Below are positions 16,748 through 24,007 of a stretch of DNA of 32,929 nucleotides, piece after piece (position 1 is the stretch's first letter; every line of letters begins with the position of its first letter). The DNA is from DASZCR01 sp035942915 (GTDB lineage: Bacteria > Acidobacteriota > Blastocatellia > Pyrinomonadales > Pyrinomonadaceae): NCBI GenBank assembly GCA_035942915.1, contig DASZCR010000301.1, positions 1-32,929 of the forward strand, read 5' to 3'. The notes beneath the pieces were generated by a model. It ran no database searches and had not been told where the DNA came from. It saw only the letters and a list, made by a program, of their open reading frames with translations. The translations under genes and the position numbers were made by a program.

Positions 16748-17281
16748 ACATCGAGATTCTACAGAAAGTTGTCACTCCTTCGCACCGGAATTGTAAAAAG
16801 TGGTCGTGGTGCAGGAGTTGCCTCCGCAGCTATGATAATGCTTCCGCTCCTTCCAGACGCCTAAGCGGACGAGAGGAGGGGTCGAGGCCAGATAGACATG
16901 GGCCCCTTCACGACCTTCCTTATCACAATTTCATCTTTGCAACGGAACCCTAGATGCGGTCTGTCGAAGATTTATACGACACAGATAAGGTGCCTCCAAG
17001 AGTTTTCGCTCACTCCTTACTGTTATACTAACTAGGGATACACAACTGATGCGTTTGTGCTCCCAAGATGCCGCTTCGCTAACTTTTCTCTTATCGTAAG
17101 CGCAATATCCACGTGTGAAACGTTCTATCTGTTGCCGGTTAACTCCCCTTCCCTTTTCGGTCAGAGAGGTCGTAGAGAGCGTCGATAATCGATAATCGAG
17201 ATGGTTGGATTGTCAGTTCAGAGCCCCCCCTCCCAAAATAAGCATTGTCGCGGGGGGGTTGTTATGTTATAAACAGCCCTC
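16748..17281. other. 530-bp gap without a gene
   Basis: No coding-like ORF, tRNA or transposon end is seen. It contains the 12-mer ATTGTAAAAAGT (16790-16801), probably a regulator site for the kinase gene. Short repeats of CGATAAT occur near 17180-17200. At the right end, a run of seven C (17224-17230) and seven G (17252-17258) flanks the -35 element of the next gene. Confidence 0.5.
17245..17273 (+). promoter_or_regulatory. Promoter for the AAA ATPase gene, probably leaderless transcript
   Basis: TTGTCG (17245-17250), 17-base spacer, TATAAA (17268-17273). The ATG starts only nine bases after the -10 element and has no Shine-Dalgarno, so transcription would begin at or next to the start codon. 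The spacer contains a run of seven G that could pair with the seven C upstream of the -35. Confidence 0.4.
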
Positions 17282-18082
17282 ATGAGAAAACAGCCGTTCT
17301 CTATCAGTCCGAATCCTCTTCTTCTATATTTGACCCCTGCGCTTCAGGTCACTCTCGAAAAAGTCAGGTTTGTCGTGGATTCGAGGCAGGGACTAACGGC
17401 GCTGCTCGGTGATGTCGGGCTCGGTAAATCGACCGTTATCCGCTATCTTTTTAACGAATACGACGCGCGCGACGATGCTGCGGCGACCCTTATCCCTTCT
17501 CCCAACTTCCCCTCCGAGTTCGCCTTTTTGAAGAAGATTTGTGCAGATTTCGGGCTTCCTGCGCGCCGGTCGATGGTCGACCAGGAGAATGAGTTGCGCC
17601 GCTATCTGCTCGATGTCTATACGCAGGACAAGGTTTGCGTGGTCTTCATAGACGAAGCGCAACGTCTGACAGGACGGCAACTGGAACTCGTCCGTACGCT
17701 GCTCAATTTCGAGACGGACGAGACGAAGCTCATACAGGTGGTGCTGTCTGCCCAGTTGGAACTGCGCCAAAAGCTGGCCGATACGAGCAAAAAGGCTCTC
17801 CGCAGCCGTATTTTTGCGCCTTCGATGCTCGCCCCGCTCTCACTGCAAGAGACACAAGAGATGGTCGATTTTCGCTGTAAGCAGGCGGGAGTTCCTAACC
17901 CATTCACAATGCAAGGGATAGAAGCCCTCTACACATTAACCGGCGGCGTACCTCGCGAGATTTTGAAGGTGGCCGCCGTAGCCTGGCGTTTTAGTGAATC
18001 GGACGGGCACAAAATCACGCCCGAACTGATTCAGGAGGCGGCCGGCGAAGCCATTCTGAACACGGAGCAGGAACATGCCTAG
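17282..18082 (+). CDS. ExeA/TniB-like AAA ATPase
   Basis: 266 aa. The P-loop is GDVGLGKST (43-51), Walker B is CVVFIDEAQRL (Asp124, Glu125), and LLNFETDETKLIQVVLSAQ is the sensor-1 region. The C-terminal TGGVPREILKVAAVAWR contains the sensor-2 region. This combination defines the AAA_22/ExeA group, relatives of which are TniB/MuB-type transposition ATPases, ExeA secretion ATPases and helicase-loader-like proteins. It has no membrane segment, so ExeA itself is unlikely. The gene overlaps the next by eight bases, so the two products probably work together. No transposase or integrase is adjacent. Role inferred: DNA-bound ATPase partner of the winged-helix protein encoded next. Confidence 0.85.
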   Translation: MRKQPFSISPNPLLLYLTPALQVTLEKVRFVVDSRQGLTALLGDVGLGKSTVIRYLFNEYDARDDAAATLIPSPNFPSEFAFLKKICADFGLPARRSMVDQENELRRYLLDVYTQDKVCVVFIDEAQRLTGRQLELVRTLLNFETDETKLIQVVLSAQLELRQKLADTSKKALRSRIFAPSMLAPLSLQETQEMVDFRCKQAGVPNPFTMQGIEALYTLTGGVPREILKVAAVAWRFSESDGHKITPELIQEAAGEAILNTEQEHA

Positions 18083-19307
18083 CAGTCGTTGGCTCAAATC
18101 CGTAGAGCCCCAGAGGCCAGCAGAGTCCACGCCGGAGCCTACGCCGAACGTCAGCATGAGCGACGTGCGCCGTCTCATGCGTGAGAAGACGGAGCGAGCT
18201 AAAGGGCATAAGAAAGAGCAATTAAAAGAGAATACTACTGTAGCGACTCCTGTAGATACTACTGTAGCGACTCCTGTAGATACTACTGTAATCACCCCTC
18301 CTCCATCAGTTACTCCCGATATCAACGAAGCGACTGCCGATGCCCCTCTCCAGACGGGTGAGTTGGCTGCCAAACTGGCACAGCCGCAATATCTTGACGC
18401 AACGCACACGGCTTCGGAGCAGCGCGTCTATTCGGTAATGTACAGGGAGACGATTAGTAAGGGTGTACGTGAACGTCACTACGGCCCCAAGGAGTTGTGC
18501 ATCAAAACGGGGATACGCTCCGACCGCACTGTGAGGATGGCCGTTCGTGGCCTGATACAGAAATTATCGCTTGAAGTGGTCTCACATGGTTTCTATTTTC
18601 CACAGGGGCCACGTTACCGCGTCTACGAGCCGAAAGACGTCATCAAAAGACGGAAAGCGGCCGGGTTGGAGATTGACCCACAGACGAAGAAGATTATCGG
18701 TACTACTGTAGATACTACTGTAGATACAGTAGTATCTGCTCCTGTAGATACTCCTGTCGATGGTACTACCAAAATCTACAGTAGTACTCCTGTAGAAATT
18801 ACAGGAGTAACTCCTGTAGAAATTACAGGAGTATATAAATATGAAAAGAATATTGGAGATAGAGTCATTCCTCCCACTTCATCATCAAATGTTCTTGAGC
18901 GGCGAACCGGGGATGATGATGAGGCGTTCGCCGAGTTCACAAAAGTTCTCCGAGAGGTTGCAAGGGAAGTGACAGGGAAGGAGACCTCCGCAACGGAGGC
19001 AGGGCGTTGGAGGGAGTTGGCCGAGGTGCTGGCGGCGGAGCTGAAAATTGCCTCGGCGCGGACGAGCGTCTCCTCCGTGCCTGCCTTCTTGGCAGAGCAC
19101 CTGCGCCGACGTCTCTGGAAGATTGACAAGAAGCAAGCGCAGGCCGAGGGGAGGGAGTTGCCCGACCAGTCGAGCGGCGAGGGGGGGAACGCGAACCCTG
19201 TGGAGTGCCCGGACTGTCGGGGCTCCGGTTGGTGGTATCCGGAAGGGGTGGAGCGCGGCGTCGCCAAGTGCAAGCACGCGAGTCTGCCGGGAACGAAAGG
19301 TGTCTAA
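18075..19307 (+). CDS. Winged-helix DNA-binding protein with intragenic site arrays and Zn-ribbon tail
   Basis: 410 aa; its ATG overlaps the end of the AAA ATPase gene. Residues 1-50 are hydrophilic. Two Thr/Val/Pro/Asp-rich linkers (about 53-75 and 209-255) flank a likely winged-helix domain of about 110 residues (from SEQRVYSVMYRETISKG through RSDRTVRMAVRGLIQK to PRYRVYEPKDV). The C-terminal part is helical, then CPDCRGSGWWYP and later CKH form a DnaJ-like Cys cluster. The linkers arise because the DNA carries arrays of ACTACTGTA/ACTCCTGTA sites (see repeats); their codons (ACT, GTA, GAT, CCT) are unlike the GC-rich codons elsewhere in the gene. Resembles replication-initiator-type proteins in plan, but function is unproven. 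Confidence 0.75.
   Translation: MPSSRWLKSVEPQRPAESTPEPTPNVSMSDVRRLMREKTERAKGHKKEQLKENTTVATPVDTTVATPVDTTVITPPPSVTPDINEATADAPLQTGELAAKLAQPQYLDATHTASEQRVYSVMYRETISKGVRERHYGPKELCIKTGIRSDRTVRMAVRGLIQKLSLEVVSHGFYFPQGPRYRVYEPKDVIKRRKAAGLEIDPQTKKIIGTTVDTTVDTVVSAPVDTPVDGTTKIYSSTPVEITGVTPVEITGVYKYEKNIGDRVIPPTSSSNVLERRTGDDDEAFAEFTKVLREVAREVTGKETSATEAGRWRELAEVLAAELKIASARTSVSSVPAFLAEHLRRRLWKIDKKQAQAEGRELPDQSSGEGGNANPVECPDCRGSGWWYPEGVERGVAKCKHASLPGTKGV
18234..18290 (+). repeat. Five-copy array of a 9-bp site on a 12-bp grid, inside the coding sequence
   Basis: ACTACTGTA at 18234, 18258 and 18282, alternating with ACTCCTGTA at 18246 and 18270. Every start is exactly 12 bp apart, and the linking bases alternate between GCG and GAT. 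It encodes the linker TTVATPVDTTVATPVDTTV. The period is four codons, so the reading frame is preserved while the DNA site is strictly conserved. Confidence 0.85.
18702..18832 (+). repeat. Second array: direct and palindromic copies of the same 9-bp site
   Basis: Forward copies at 18702, 18714, 18738 (GCTCCTGTA), 18750 (ACTCCTGTC), 18786 and 18810, all on one 12-bp grid. Reverse copies (TACAGTAGT or TACAGGAGT) are at 18725, 18777, 18800 and 18824. Three perfect palindromes result: ACTACTGTA-GA-TACAGTAGT (18714-18733), and ACTCCTGTA-5 bases-TACAGGAGT twice in tandem (18786-18808 and 18810-18832). An A/T-rich stretch (TATAAATATG) follows directly. Confidence 0.85.
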
Positions 19308-19313
19308 CGAAGC

Positions 19314-19727
19314 ATGAGGGGAAAAAGAGGAATTTGGGTTCTGCGTGTGACGGCGCTGCTGGTCGCCGCCATTTGCACGCACCTCGTCATCAGTTCCGGC
19401 GTCGCGCCGGTCGCGGCTCAGAAGAGGGCGCGGCGTGGAGGCTCTCCGACGGCGTCGGACGCGAAGAGTCTGTTCAATCAGCGCTGCGCCAAGTGTCACG
19501 GGGCAGACGGGCGCGCCCACACGGTGATGGGTGAGATAGGCATCGCGCCGAATTTCACGGAGCGCAGATGGCAGGAGGGTGTGAGCGACAGGCGTCTGAC
19601 GAACTCCATCATGTACGGGCGCGAAGGCATGCCCGCCTTCAGAAGTAAGCTGTCGCAGAAGCAGATAAAGGCGCTCGTCGCTTACGTCCGCGCGTTTGAC
19701 AAAGGCGGAGGTGGCGGTGCGCCTTGA
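19314..19727 (+). CDS. Periplasmic class I c-type cytochrome
   Basis: 137 aa. An N-terminal signal peptide (VLRVTALLVAAICTHLVIS, cleavage near AAQ) exports it. The heme site is CAKCH (58-62), and the distal axial ligand is probably Met106 in REGMPAF; GADG after CxxCH and the C-terminal SQKQIKALVAYVRAF helix are typical of small mono-heme cytochrome c. It serves as an electron carrier in the periplasm; the donor and acceptor are unknown. It begins six bases after the winged-helix gene, perhaps sharing its transcript, although the functions look unrelated. It converges on the halogenase fusion gene. Confidence 0.85.
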   Translation: MRGKRGIWVLRVTALLVAAICTHLVISSGVAPVAAQKRARRGGSPTASDAKSLFNQRCAKCHGADGRAHTVMGEIGIAPNFTERRWQEGVSDRRLTNSIMYGREGMPAFRSKLSQKQIKALVAYVRAFDKGGGGGAP

Positions 19728-19744
19728 GAGGCGTGCGAGCGCGT

Positions 19745-21901
19745 TCAGAGGATGGTGGCTTGTTGGAGGATGCGGTTGAGCGGATGCGTCGTCTCGGCCT
19801 CGATGTTGCGGAAGGTTTCACGCAACTGAATGACAGCCTCGTAGGCCGCCTCGTCGTAGACTTCGCCTTCGCAGACGCGCAACGCACGCGCGCGTTTTTC
19901 GCTCCCGGCTATCACACGGCTGAAGATGGACGAAGTCTCGTAGAAGAGCCGCACCCATTCCTGCCACACCGTCAGTCCGGTCTGCATCTTCTGCTCGTAA
20001 GGCCGAAAGGCATGCGCCTTCGAGTCGCCCGACGCCAGCGCGCCAATGATGGCCTCAGAGGCGAACTTGGCTGAGTGCATAGCGTCGCCGACGCCTGAAG
20101 AGAAGATGGGGTCAACGAAGAAGGCCGCGTCGCCAATCATCAGCCAGCCGTCTCCGGCGAAGCGTTCCATCGCATAGCAGTAGTTGCCGTCCATGCGGAA
20201 TTCGCGCAGGCGCGAGGCGTTGCGCATGCGCTCGTCGAGGATGGGATTAAGGCTCGTCGTCCATTTGAAGAACTGTTCGACGCTCTCGCCAGACCTCACG
20301 TGATGCTCGCGGCCGGAGACGATGCCGACCGATGTTATCTCGTCCGTGATGGGTATCTGCCATGCCCATCCACGCTTCACGGGAAGAAGATGGATGTGCG
20401 TGTTCGTGGCCGTCGCGGCGTCTCCGCGCTCGACGCCCGTGAACCAGCTATGGACGGCGAACTGCGGGTGGTCGGAGGCCTGTCTGAGCAGACCGAGTTG
20501 GCGGCCGAGCACCGATTGTCGTCCGGAAGCATCGACGACGAGACGGCTGTTGAGACTGAATCTTGAGCCGCCGACCTTGACCGTCACGCCGCTGGCATGA
20601 CCCGCGCGGTTAAAGTTGATGCGGTCGACCTCCGCGCCTGAGAAGACGCGCGAACCATGTTCGCTGGCGAATCTCAGGAGCCGTTCGTCGAACTTGCCCC
20701 GGTCAACCTGATAGGCGTGCCCCCCTTCCTCGATGTCGTCGAACGACATATCAACCTGTTGCTCGTCAAACCAAGTCGTCCAGGAGACGCCGCGCTTGGC
20801 GATGAAGCCCTCGCGTTCCATAAGGGGCAGGAAGCCTATCTCGCGCAGCAGGCCGGTCGTGGAATGGGAGAGTGACTCGCCGACGTGCGCGCGAGGGTGG
20901 TGCGCTTTGTCAATGATGAGATGGTCGACCCCCGCCTTCGAGAGATAGGTGCCGAGGACAGACCCGGCCGGGCCGCCGCCGATGACAATCACGTCGGCGT
21001 CGAGTTTGCGCGCGCGCAAGGGGCTGCTGACAGTCCGCGTCGCATCGGCGGTCTGACCCGTGTCCATCTCTTGCGAGGACGTTGCTGCTGCTGCGGTGGT
21101 CGTCGTCTCGGTCGGGCTGAATCCCATGACCTCGAAAATCTCGTCGCGGATGCTGAGATATTCGTGTGAATCGAGGTCGCGCGGGCGCGGCAGGTTAACG
21201 TCGATAATTGTGCTGATGGTCGCCGGTCGCTTGCTCATCACGACGACGCGGTCTGAGAGTTGGACGGCCTCTTCAACGTCGTGCGTGACGAAGAGGACGG
21301 TCTTGCGTTCACGTTGCCAGATTTCCACCAACTCTGCGCGCATCCGCAAACGCGTCAGGAAGTCGAGCGCGCCGAAAGGCTCGTCCATGTAGAGCACGTC
21401 CGGGTTGGCGGCCAGCGCGCGCGCTATCTCGACGCGCTGTTTCATTCCGCCCGACAGTTCTCGCGGATAGGATTTCTCAAAACCCGTGAGGCCGACCATC
21501 TCGACGTAGTGCGCGACGATGCGGCTGCGTTCGGCGGGCGTCTTGTCGAGCAAACCGAAGCCGACGTTGTCCTCGACCGTGAGCCAGGGGAAGACGCCGT
21601 TCTCCTGAAAGATGAAGACGCGCCTGAGGTCTGGGCCGTTGACGGGCGAGCCGTCGATGATGACTTTGCCTTTCGAGGCGTTGAGGAAGCCGCCGATGAT
21701 GTTCAGCAGCGTCGATTTACCGCAGCCCGAAGGGCCGACGATGCAGACAAACTCGCCTTCATTCACCGTTAAATCGATATTTTCTAGCACCGGCACCGCG
21801 CCGCTCGCCTGCTCCGCATCCTTTTGCGCAGACCTGCGGTGGCCGCGATATTCCATCCATAAATCCTGAACGACAATCTTCGGGGAACTAATCTTTTTCA
21901 T
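19745..21901 (-). CDS. Fusion of NitT/TauT-type ABC ATPase and flavin-dependent-halogenase-like enzyme
   Basis: 718 aa from the ATG at 21901 (GAGG upstream); a TTG at 21955 is an alternative. Residues 1-260 are an SsuB/TauB-like ABC ATPase: Walker A GPSGCGKST (56-64), Q-loop Gln99, signature LSGGMKQR (149-156), Walker B VLYMDEP, His207. A Thr/Ala-rich linker (about 262-295) leads to an FAD oxidoreductase: GGGPAG (308-313), then a possible catalytic Lys369 in FIAKRG, the halogenase motif GWAWQIP (511-517), and GDAAFFVDPIFSSGVGDAM. These are features of flavin-dependent halogenases acting on free or carrier-bound substrates. The fusion is one frame, with no stop or frameshift. It is the last gene of the importer operon and faces away from the NRPS genes, so a role in making or handling the NRPS product is plausible. 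Confidence 0.8.
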   Translation of the reverse strand: MKKISSPKIVVQDLWMEYRGHRRSAQKDAEQASGAVPVLENIDLTVNEGEFVCIVGPSGCGKSTLLNIIGGFLNASKGKVIIDGSPVNGPDLRRVFIFQENGVFPWLTVEDNVGFGLLDKTPAERSRIVAHYVEMVGLTGFEKSYPRELSGGMKQRVEIARALAANPDVLYMDEPFGALDFLTRLRMRAELVEIWQRERKTVLFVTHDVEEAVQLSDRVVVMSKRPATISTIIDVNLPRPRDLDSHEYLSIRDEIFEVMGFSPTETTTTAAAATSSQEMDTGQTADATRTVSSPLRARKLDADVIVIGGGPAGSVLGTYLSKAGVDHLIIDKAHHPRAHVGESLSHSTTGLLREIGFLPLMEREGFIAKRGVSWTTWFDEQQVDMSFDDIEEGGHAYQVDRGKFDERLLRFASEHGSRVFSGAEVDRINFNRAGHASGVTVKVGGSRFSLNSRLVVDASGRQSVLGRQLGLLRQASDHPQFAVHSWFTGVERGDAATATNTHIHLLPVKRGWAWQIPITDEITSVGIVSGREHHVRSGESVEQFFKWTTSLNPILDERMRNASRLREFRMDGNYCYAMERFAGDGWLMIGDAAFFVDPIFSSGVGDAMHSAKFASEAIIGALASGDSKAHAFRPYEQKMQTGLTVWQEWVRLFYETSSIFSRVIAGSEKRARALRVCEGEVYDEAAYEAVIQLRETFRNIEAETTHPLNRILQQATIL

Positions 21902-21936
21902 GAGATGGCTTTTCCTCAAACGTCGCGCGCGGTCAA

Positions 21937-22698
21937 TCAGCGATTGAAGCCCCAACGCACCTCTTCCATGTTCTCAAGTCGTCTGACCATGTAATCGAGC
22001 GTCAGTCCGATTAACCCGATGAGCATCATTCCGGCGAGCACAAGGTCGTAGCGCATACCTGCGTTACGCGCGTCGATGATGAGGAAGCCGAGGCCGGAAT
22101 TGACGGCAATCATCTCGGCGGCGACGACGACCAGCCACGCGACGCCGAGCGCAATGCGCACGCCCGTGATGATTTGCGGCACGGCCGCCGGGAAGATGAC
22201 TTTCTTAAAGAGCGTCAGCCGCCTGACTCCGAAATTGCGCGCGGCGCGCAGGTAGACGAGTTGAATGTTCTGCACGGCAGACATCGTCGCCGTCGTAATG
22301 GGGAAGAGGCTCGCAAGGAAAATCAGAAAAATCGGCGCGAGGTCGCTGACGCCGAACCAGAGAATCGCCACCGGAATCCACGCAATCGGCGAGATGGGGC
22401 GGAGAATCTGGATAAGGGGATTGAAGGCTTGAAAGGCGCGCATGAACCAGCCGAGCAGCAGTCCGAGCGGGATGCCGACAATCAAGGCCAGCAGGAAACC
22501 GGCCGAGACGCGAAACAGCGAGGCGACGATGTATTTGAAGAGCACGCCTTTGCGCGTCAACTCGGCCATCCCGGTCAACACCTGATGCGGTTTGGGGAAA
22601 ATCGTGCTGCCTGAGAGAGCGACAGCGAAGTGCCATATCAGGATAAAGACGCACCCGACCAATACCGGCATCACTACTGCCTCATAGCGCGACCTCAT
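21937..22698 (-). CDS. ABC transporter permease (NitT/TauT/SsuC family)
   Basis: 253 aa from the ATG at 22698, chosen because GGAGGGG lies five bases upstream and the ATG overlaps the TGA of the binding-protein gene (ATGA); the upstream TTG is inside that ribosome-binding site. About six membrane segments; the EAA loop that contacts the ATPase is AARNFGVRRLTLFKKVIFPAAVPQIITGVRIALGVAWLVVVAAEM. This is the BPD_transp_1 permease of taurine, nitrate or sulfonate importers. It works as a homodimer with the ATPase half of the neighbouring fusion protein. Confidence 0.9.
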   Translation of the reverse strand: MRSRYEAVVMPVLVGCVFILIWHFAVALSGSTIFPKPHQVLTGMAELTRKGVLFKYIVASLFRVSAGFLLALIVGIPLGLLLGWFMRAFQAFNPLIQILRPISPIAWIPVAILWFGVSDLAPIFLIFLASLFPITTATMSAVQNIQLVYLRAARNFGVRRLTLFKKVIFPAAVPQIITGVRIALGVAWLVVVAAEMIAVNSGLGFLIIDARNAGMRYDLVLAGMMLIGLIGLTLDYMVRRLENMEEVRWGFNR

Positions 22699-23741
22699 TT
22701 CGGCCCCTCCCAATCGTAAGAACGCGCGCCATGCGTCTTGTCCGAAAAGCTCGCGTCTGTGTAATCCTCGAAAGAGGCGGAACCGTTGAGAATGCCCGCC
22801 TCGCGTCCGAGCGTGGCAATCTTCTCGAACTCTTCTCGCGCCAGCATCAGGTTCGCATAGTTCACACGGTCGGGCGGCGTGCTCAGCACGTAGCGCAGCA
22901 ACTCCGGCTTCTGGTTGTAATACTGCTGAGAAATATCATCGGCGGCTTTCATGCGCCGCTCCATCCCGCCTTCGAGCCATTTGCCGCTGCGCGCGATGCC
23001 GTCGACCAACTGTTGCACCCACTCCGGGCGCTCCTTAATCAAGTCTTCGCGCACGACGAGCACGCACGAGATGAACTCCGGCCAGATGTCTTTCGCCTGA
23101 TAGAGCACGCGGCCGTAGCCTTCCATCTGTGTCTTCGCCATGAAAGGCTCGCCGGAGGTGATGGCATCGACGGAGTTGGCGTAGAGCGCAGCAGGCATGT
23201 CGGGCGGCGGCATCTCGACGAAGTTCACGTCCTTGTCCGTCAAGCCGTTGTCGCGCAGGGCTTTAAAGATAATCAGGAATTGGTTCGAGTAGCGATTCGG
23301 AACGGCGATGGTCTTGTTCTTCAAATCGCGTATGCTGCGAATATCCGAGTTGTTGTGCACCATCATCGCCGTGCCGTCGCGATGTCCGAGATAGACAATC
23401 TTGATGGGCACGCCCTGCTCGCGCAGCTTCATTGCCAGCGGGGCGAGCATGAAGGTCGCCGGGATGTGGCCGGAGACGATAGACTCTTTGATTTCGGGAA
23501 AGCCACTGAACCTCACGGGTTCATAAAACCCCTCACCGGTCATGTTCTTGTTAATCCAATCGGTGACGGGGCATGTGAGGTGTCAAGTGACGGGGAGAAA
23601 ACCGACGCGCAGGCTTGTCTTCGTCTGGCTGGCGGCGAAGAAATTGAATTTTTGGAAACCGATATTAAGCCAGACGTGTAAGAGACTGAGGCCGAGGAAC
23701 GCGACGAAGACGCCGAGCACCAGTCTGAGTCCTTTAGACAT
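22695..23741 (-). CDS. ABC importer substrate-binding protein with in-frame UGA (candidate selenoprotein)
   Basis: Read through UGA at 23585-23583, 348 aa. The ATG at 23741 has AGGAG five bases upstream. Residues 4-22 are a hydrophobic signal/anchor; TSLRVGFLPVT-U53-HLT-C57-PVTDWI forms the first strand and loop, followed by FSGFPEIKESIVSG and the NMT1/SsuA-like two-lobed fold (NRYSNQFLIIF, EMPPPDMPAAL, AITSGEPFM). In this family the loop after the first strand contacts the ligand, so U53/C57 would lie in the binding pocket. A fold candidate for SECIS lies at 23529-23570. Without read-through the gene would lose its signal peptide and first strand. A nonsense mutation or error is possible. 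It starts the importer operon and overlaps the permease gene. Confidence 0.75.
23529..23570 (-). promoter_or_regulatory. Imperfect hairpin after the second UGA, weak SECIS candidate
   Basis: Counting from the base after the UGA, positions 13-15 pair with 52-54, 17-22 (UCACCG) pair with 45-50 (CGGUGA), and 24-26 pair with 41-43. The mismatches are at 16/51 and 23/44. The apical loop would have 14 bases and start with G at +27, within the permitted 16-37 spacing and at the upper loop-size limit. Stability looks modest and alternative pairings exist. Confidence 0.3.
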
Positions 23742-23899
23742 AAAATCTCCTCTGTCGTCGAAGATGTAGAGCGATTTCCTTTTAAGCAGTGATACTTGAG
23801 GCCGGAAATAACACGTCGGGCATGCGGTGGCAGTAGTGCGCTTCTGCTCTCAGTAATCCTGCCCTGAAAGAGATAGCGAGGGGCGAGACCTCGCGCGCG

Positions 23900-23927
23900 A
23901 TAATACAACTATCTCGCAAAGCGTCAA
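23900..23927 (-). promoter_or_regulatory. Sigma-70-type promoter for the ABC importer/halogenase operon
   Basis: On the minus strand, TTGACG (23927-23922), 16-base spacer, TATTAT (23905-23900). Both hexamers match consensus at five of six positions. The leader to the start at 23741 is about 150 bases. Confidence 0.55.
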
Positions 23928-23933
23928 GTGCAA

Positions 23934-23952
23934 TATCACTTCGAGCGTGATA
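23934..23952. promoter_or_regulatory. Palindrome between divergent promoters, putative operator
   Basis: TATCAC (23934-23939), seven bases, GTGATA (23947-23952): a perfect inverted repeat in the roughly 50-bp space between the two divergent -35 elements. A dimeric regulator bound here could control the importer and NRPS units together. Confidence 0.45.
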
Positions 23953-23979
23953 AAGAGCACCGCGCGCGCCGGCACAGGC

Positions 23980-24007
23980 TTGACAGATAAACAGACAGAG
24001 GTATTAT
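23980..24007 (+). promoter_or_regulatory. Sigma-70-type promoter for the NRPS unit
   Basis: TTGACA (23980-23985) matches consensus fully, with a 16-base spacer and TATTAT (24002-24007), five of six. The nearest downstream plus-strand gene is the NRPS gene at 24484, so the transcript would carry a leader of about 470 bases. Confidence 0.55.

Noticed and set aside
18234..18832. CRISPR array or microsatellite
   Set aside because: Units are 9-12 bp with no unique spacers, and they include inverted copies; the pattern fits protein-binding sites.
22695..23543. Binding protein starting at internal ATG 23543
   Set aside because: It would lack the signal peptide and the first strand; a strong Shine-Dalgarno and signal sequence exist in frame at 23741 beyond the UGA.
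23540..23908. 122-aa minus-strand ORF upstream of the binding protein
   Set aside because: It is in another frame over the signal-peptide region, Ser/Arg-rich and without motifs: a shadow.
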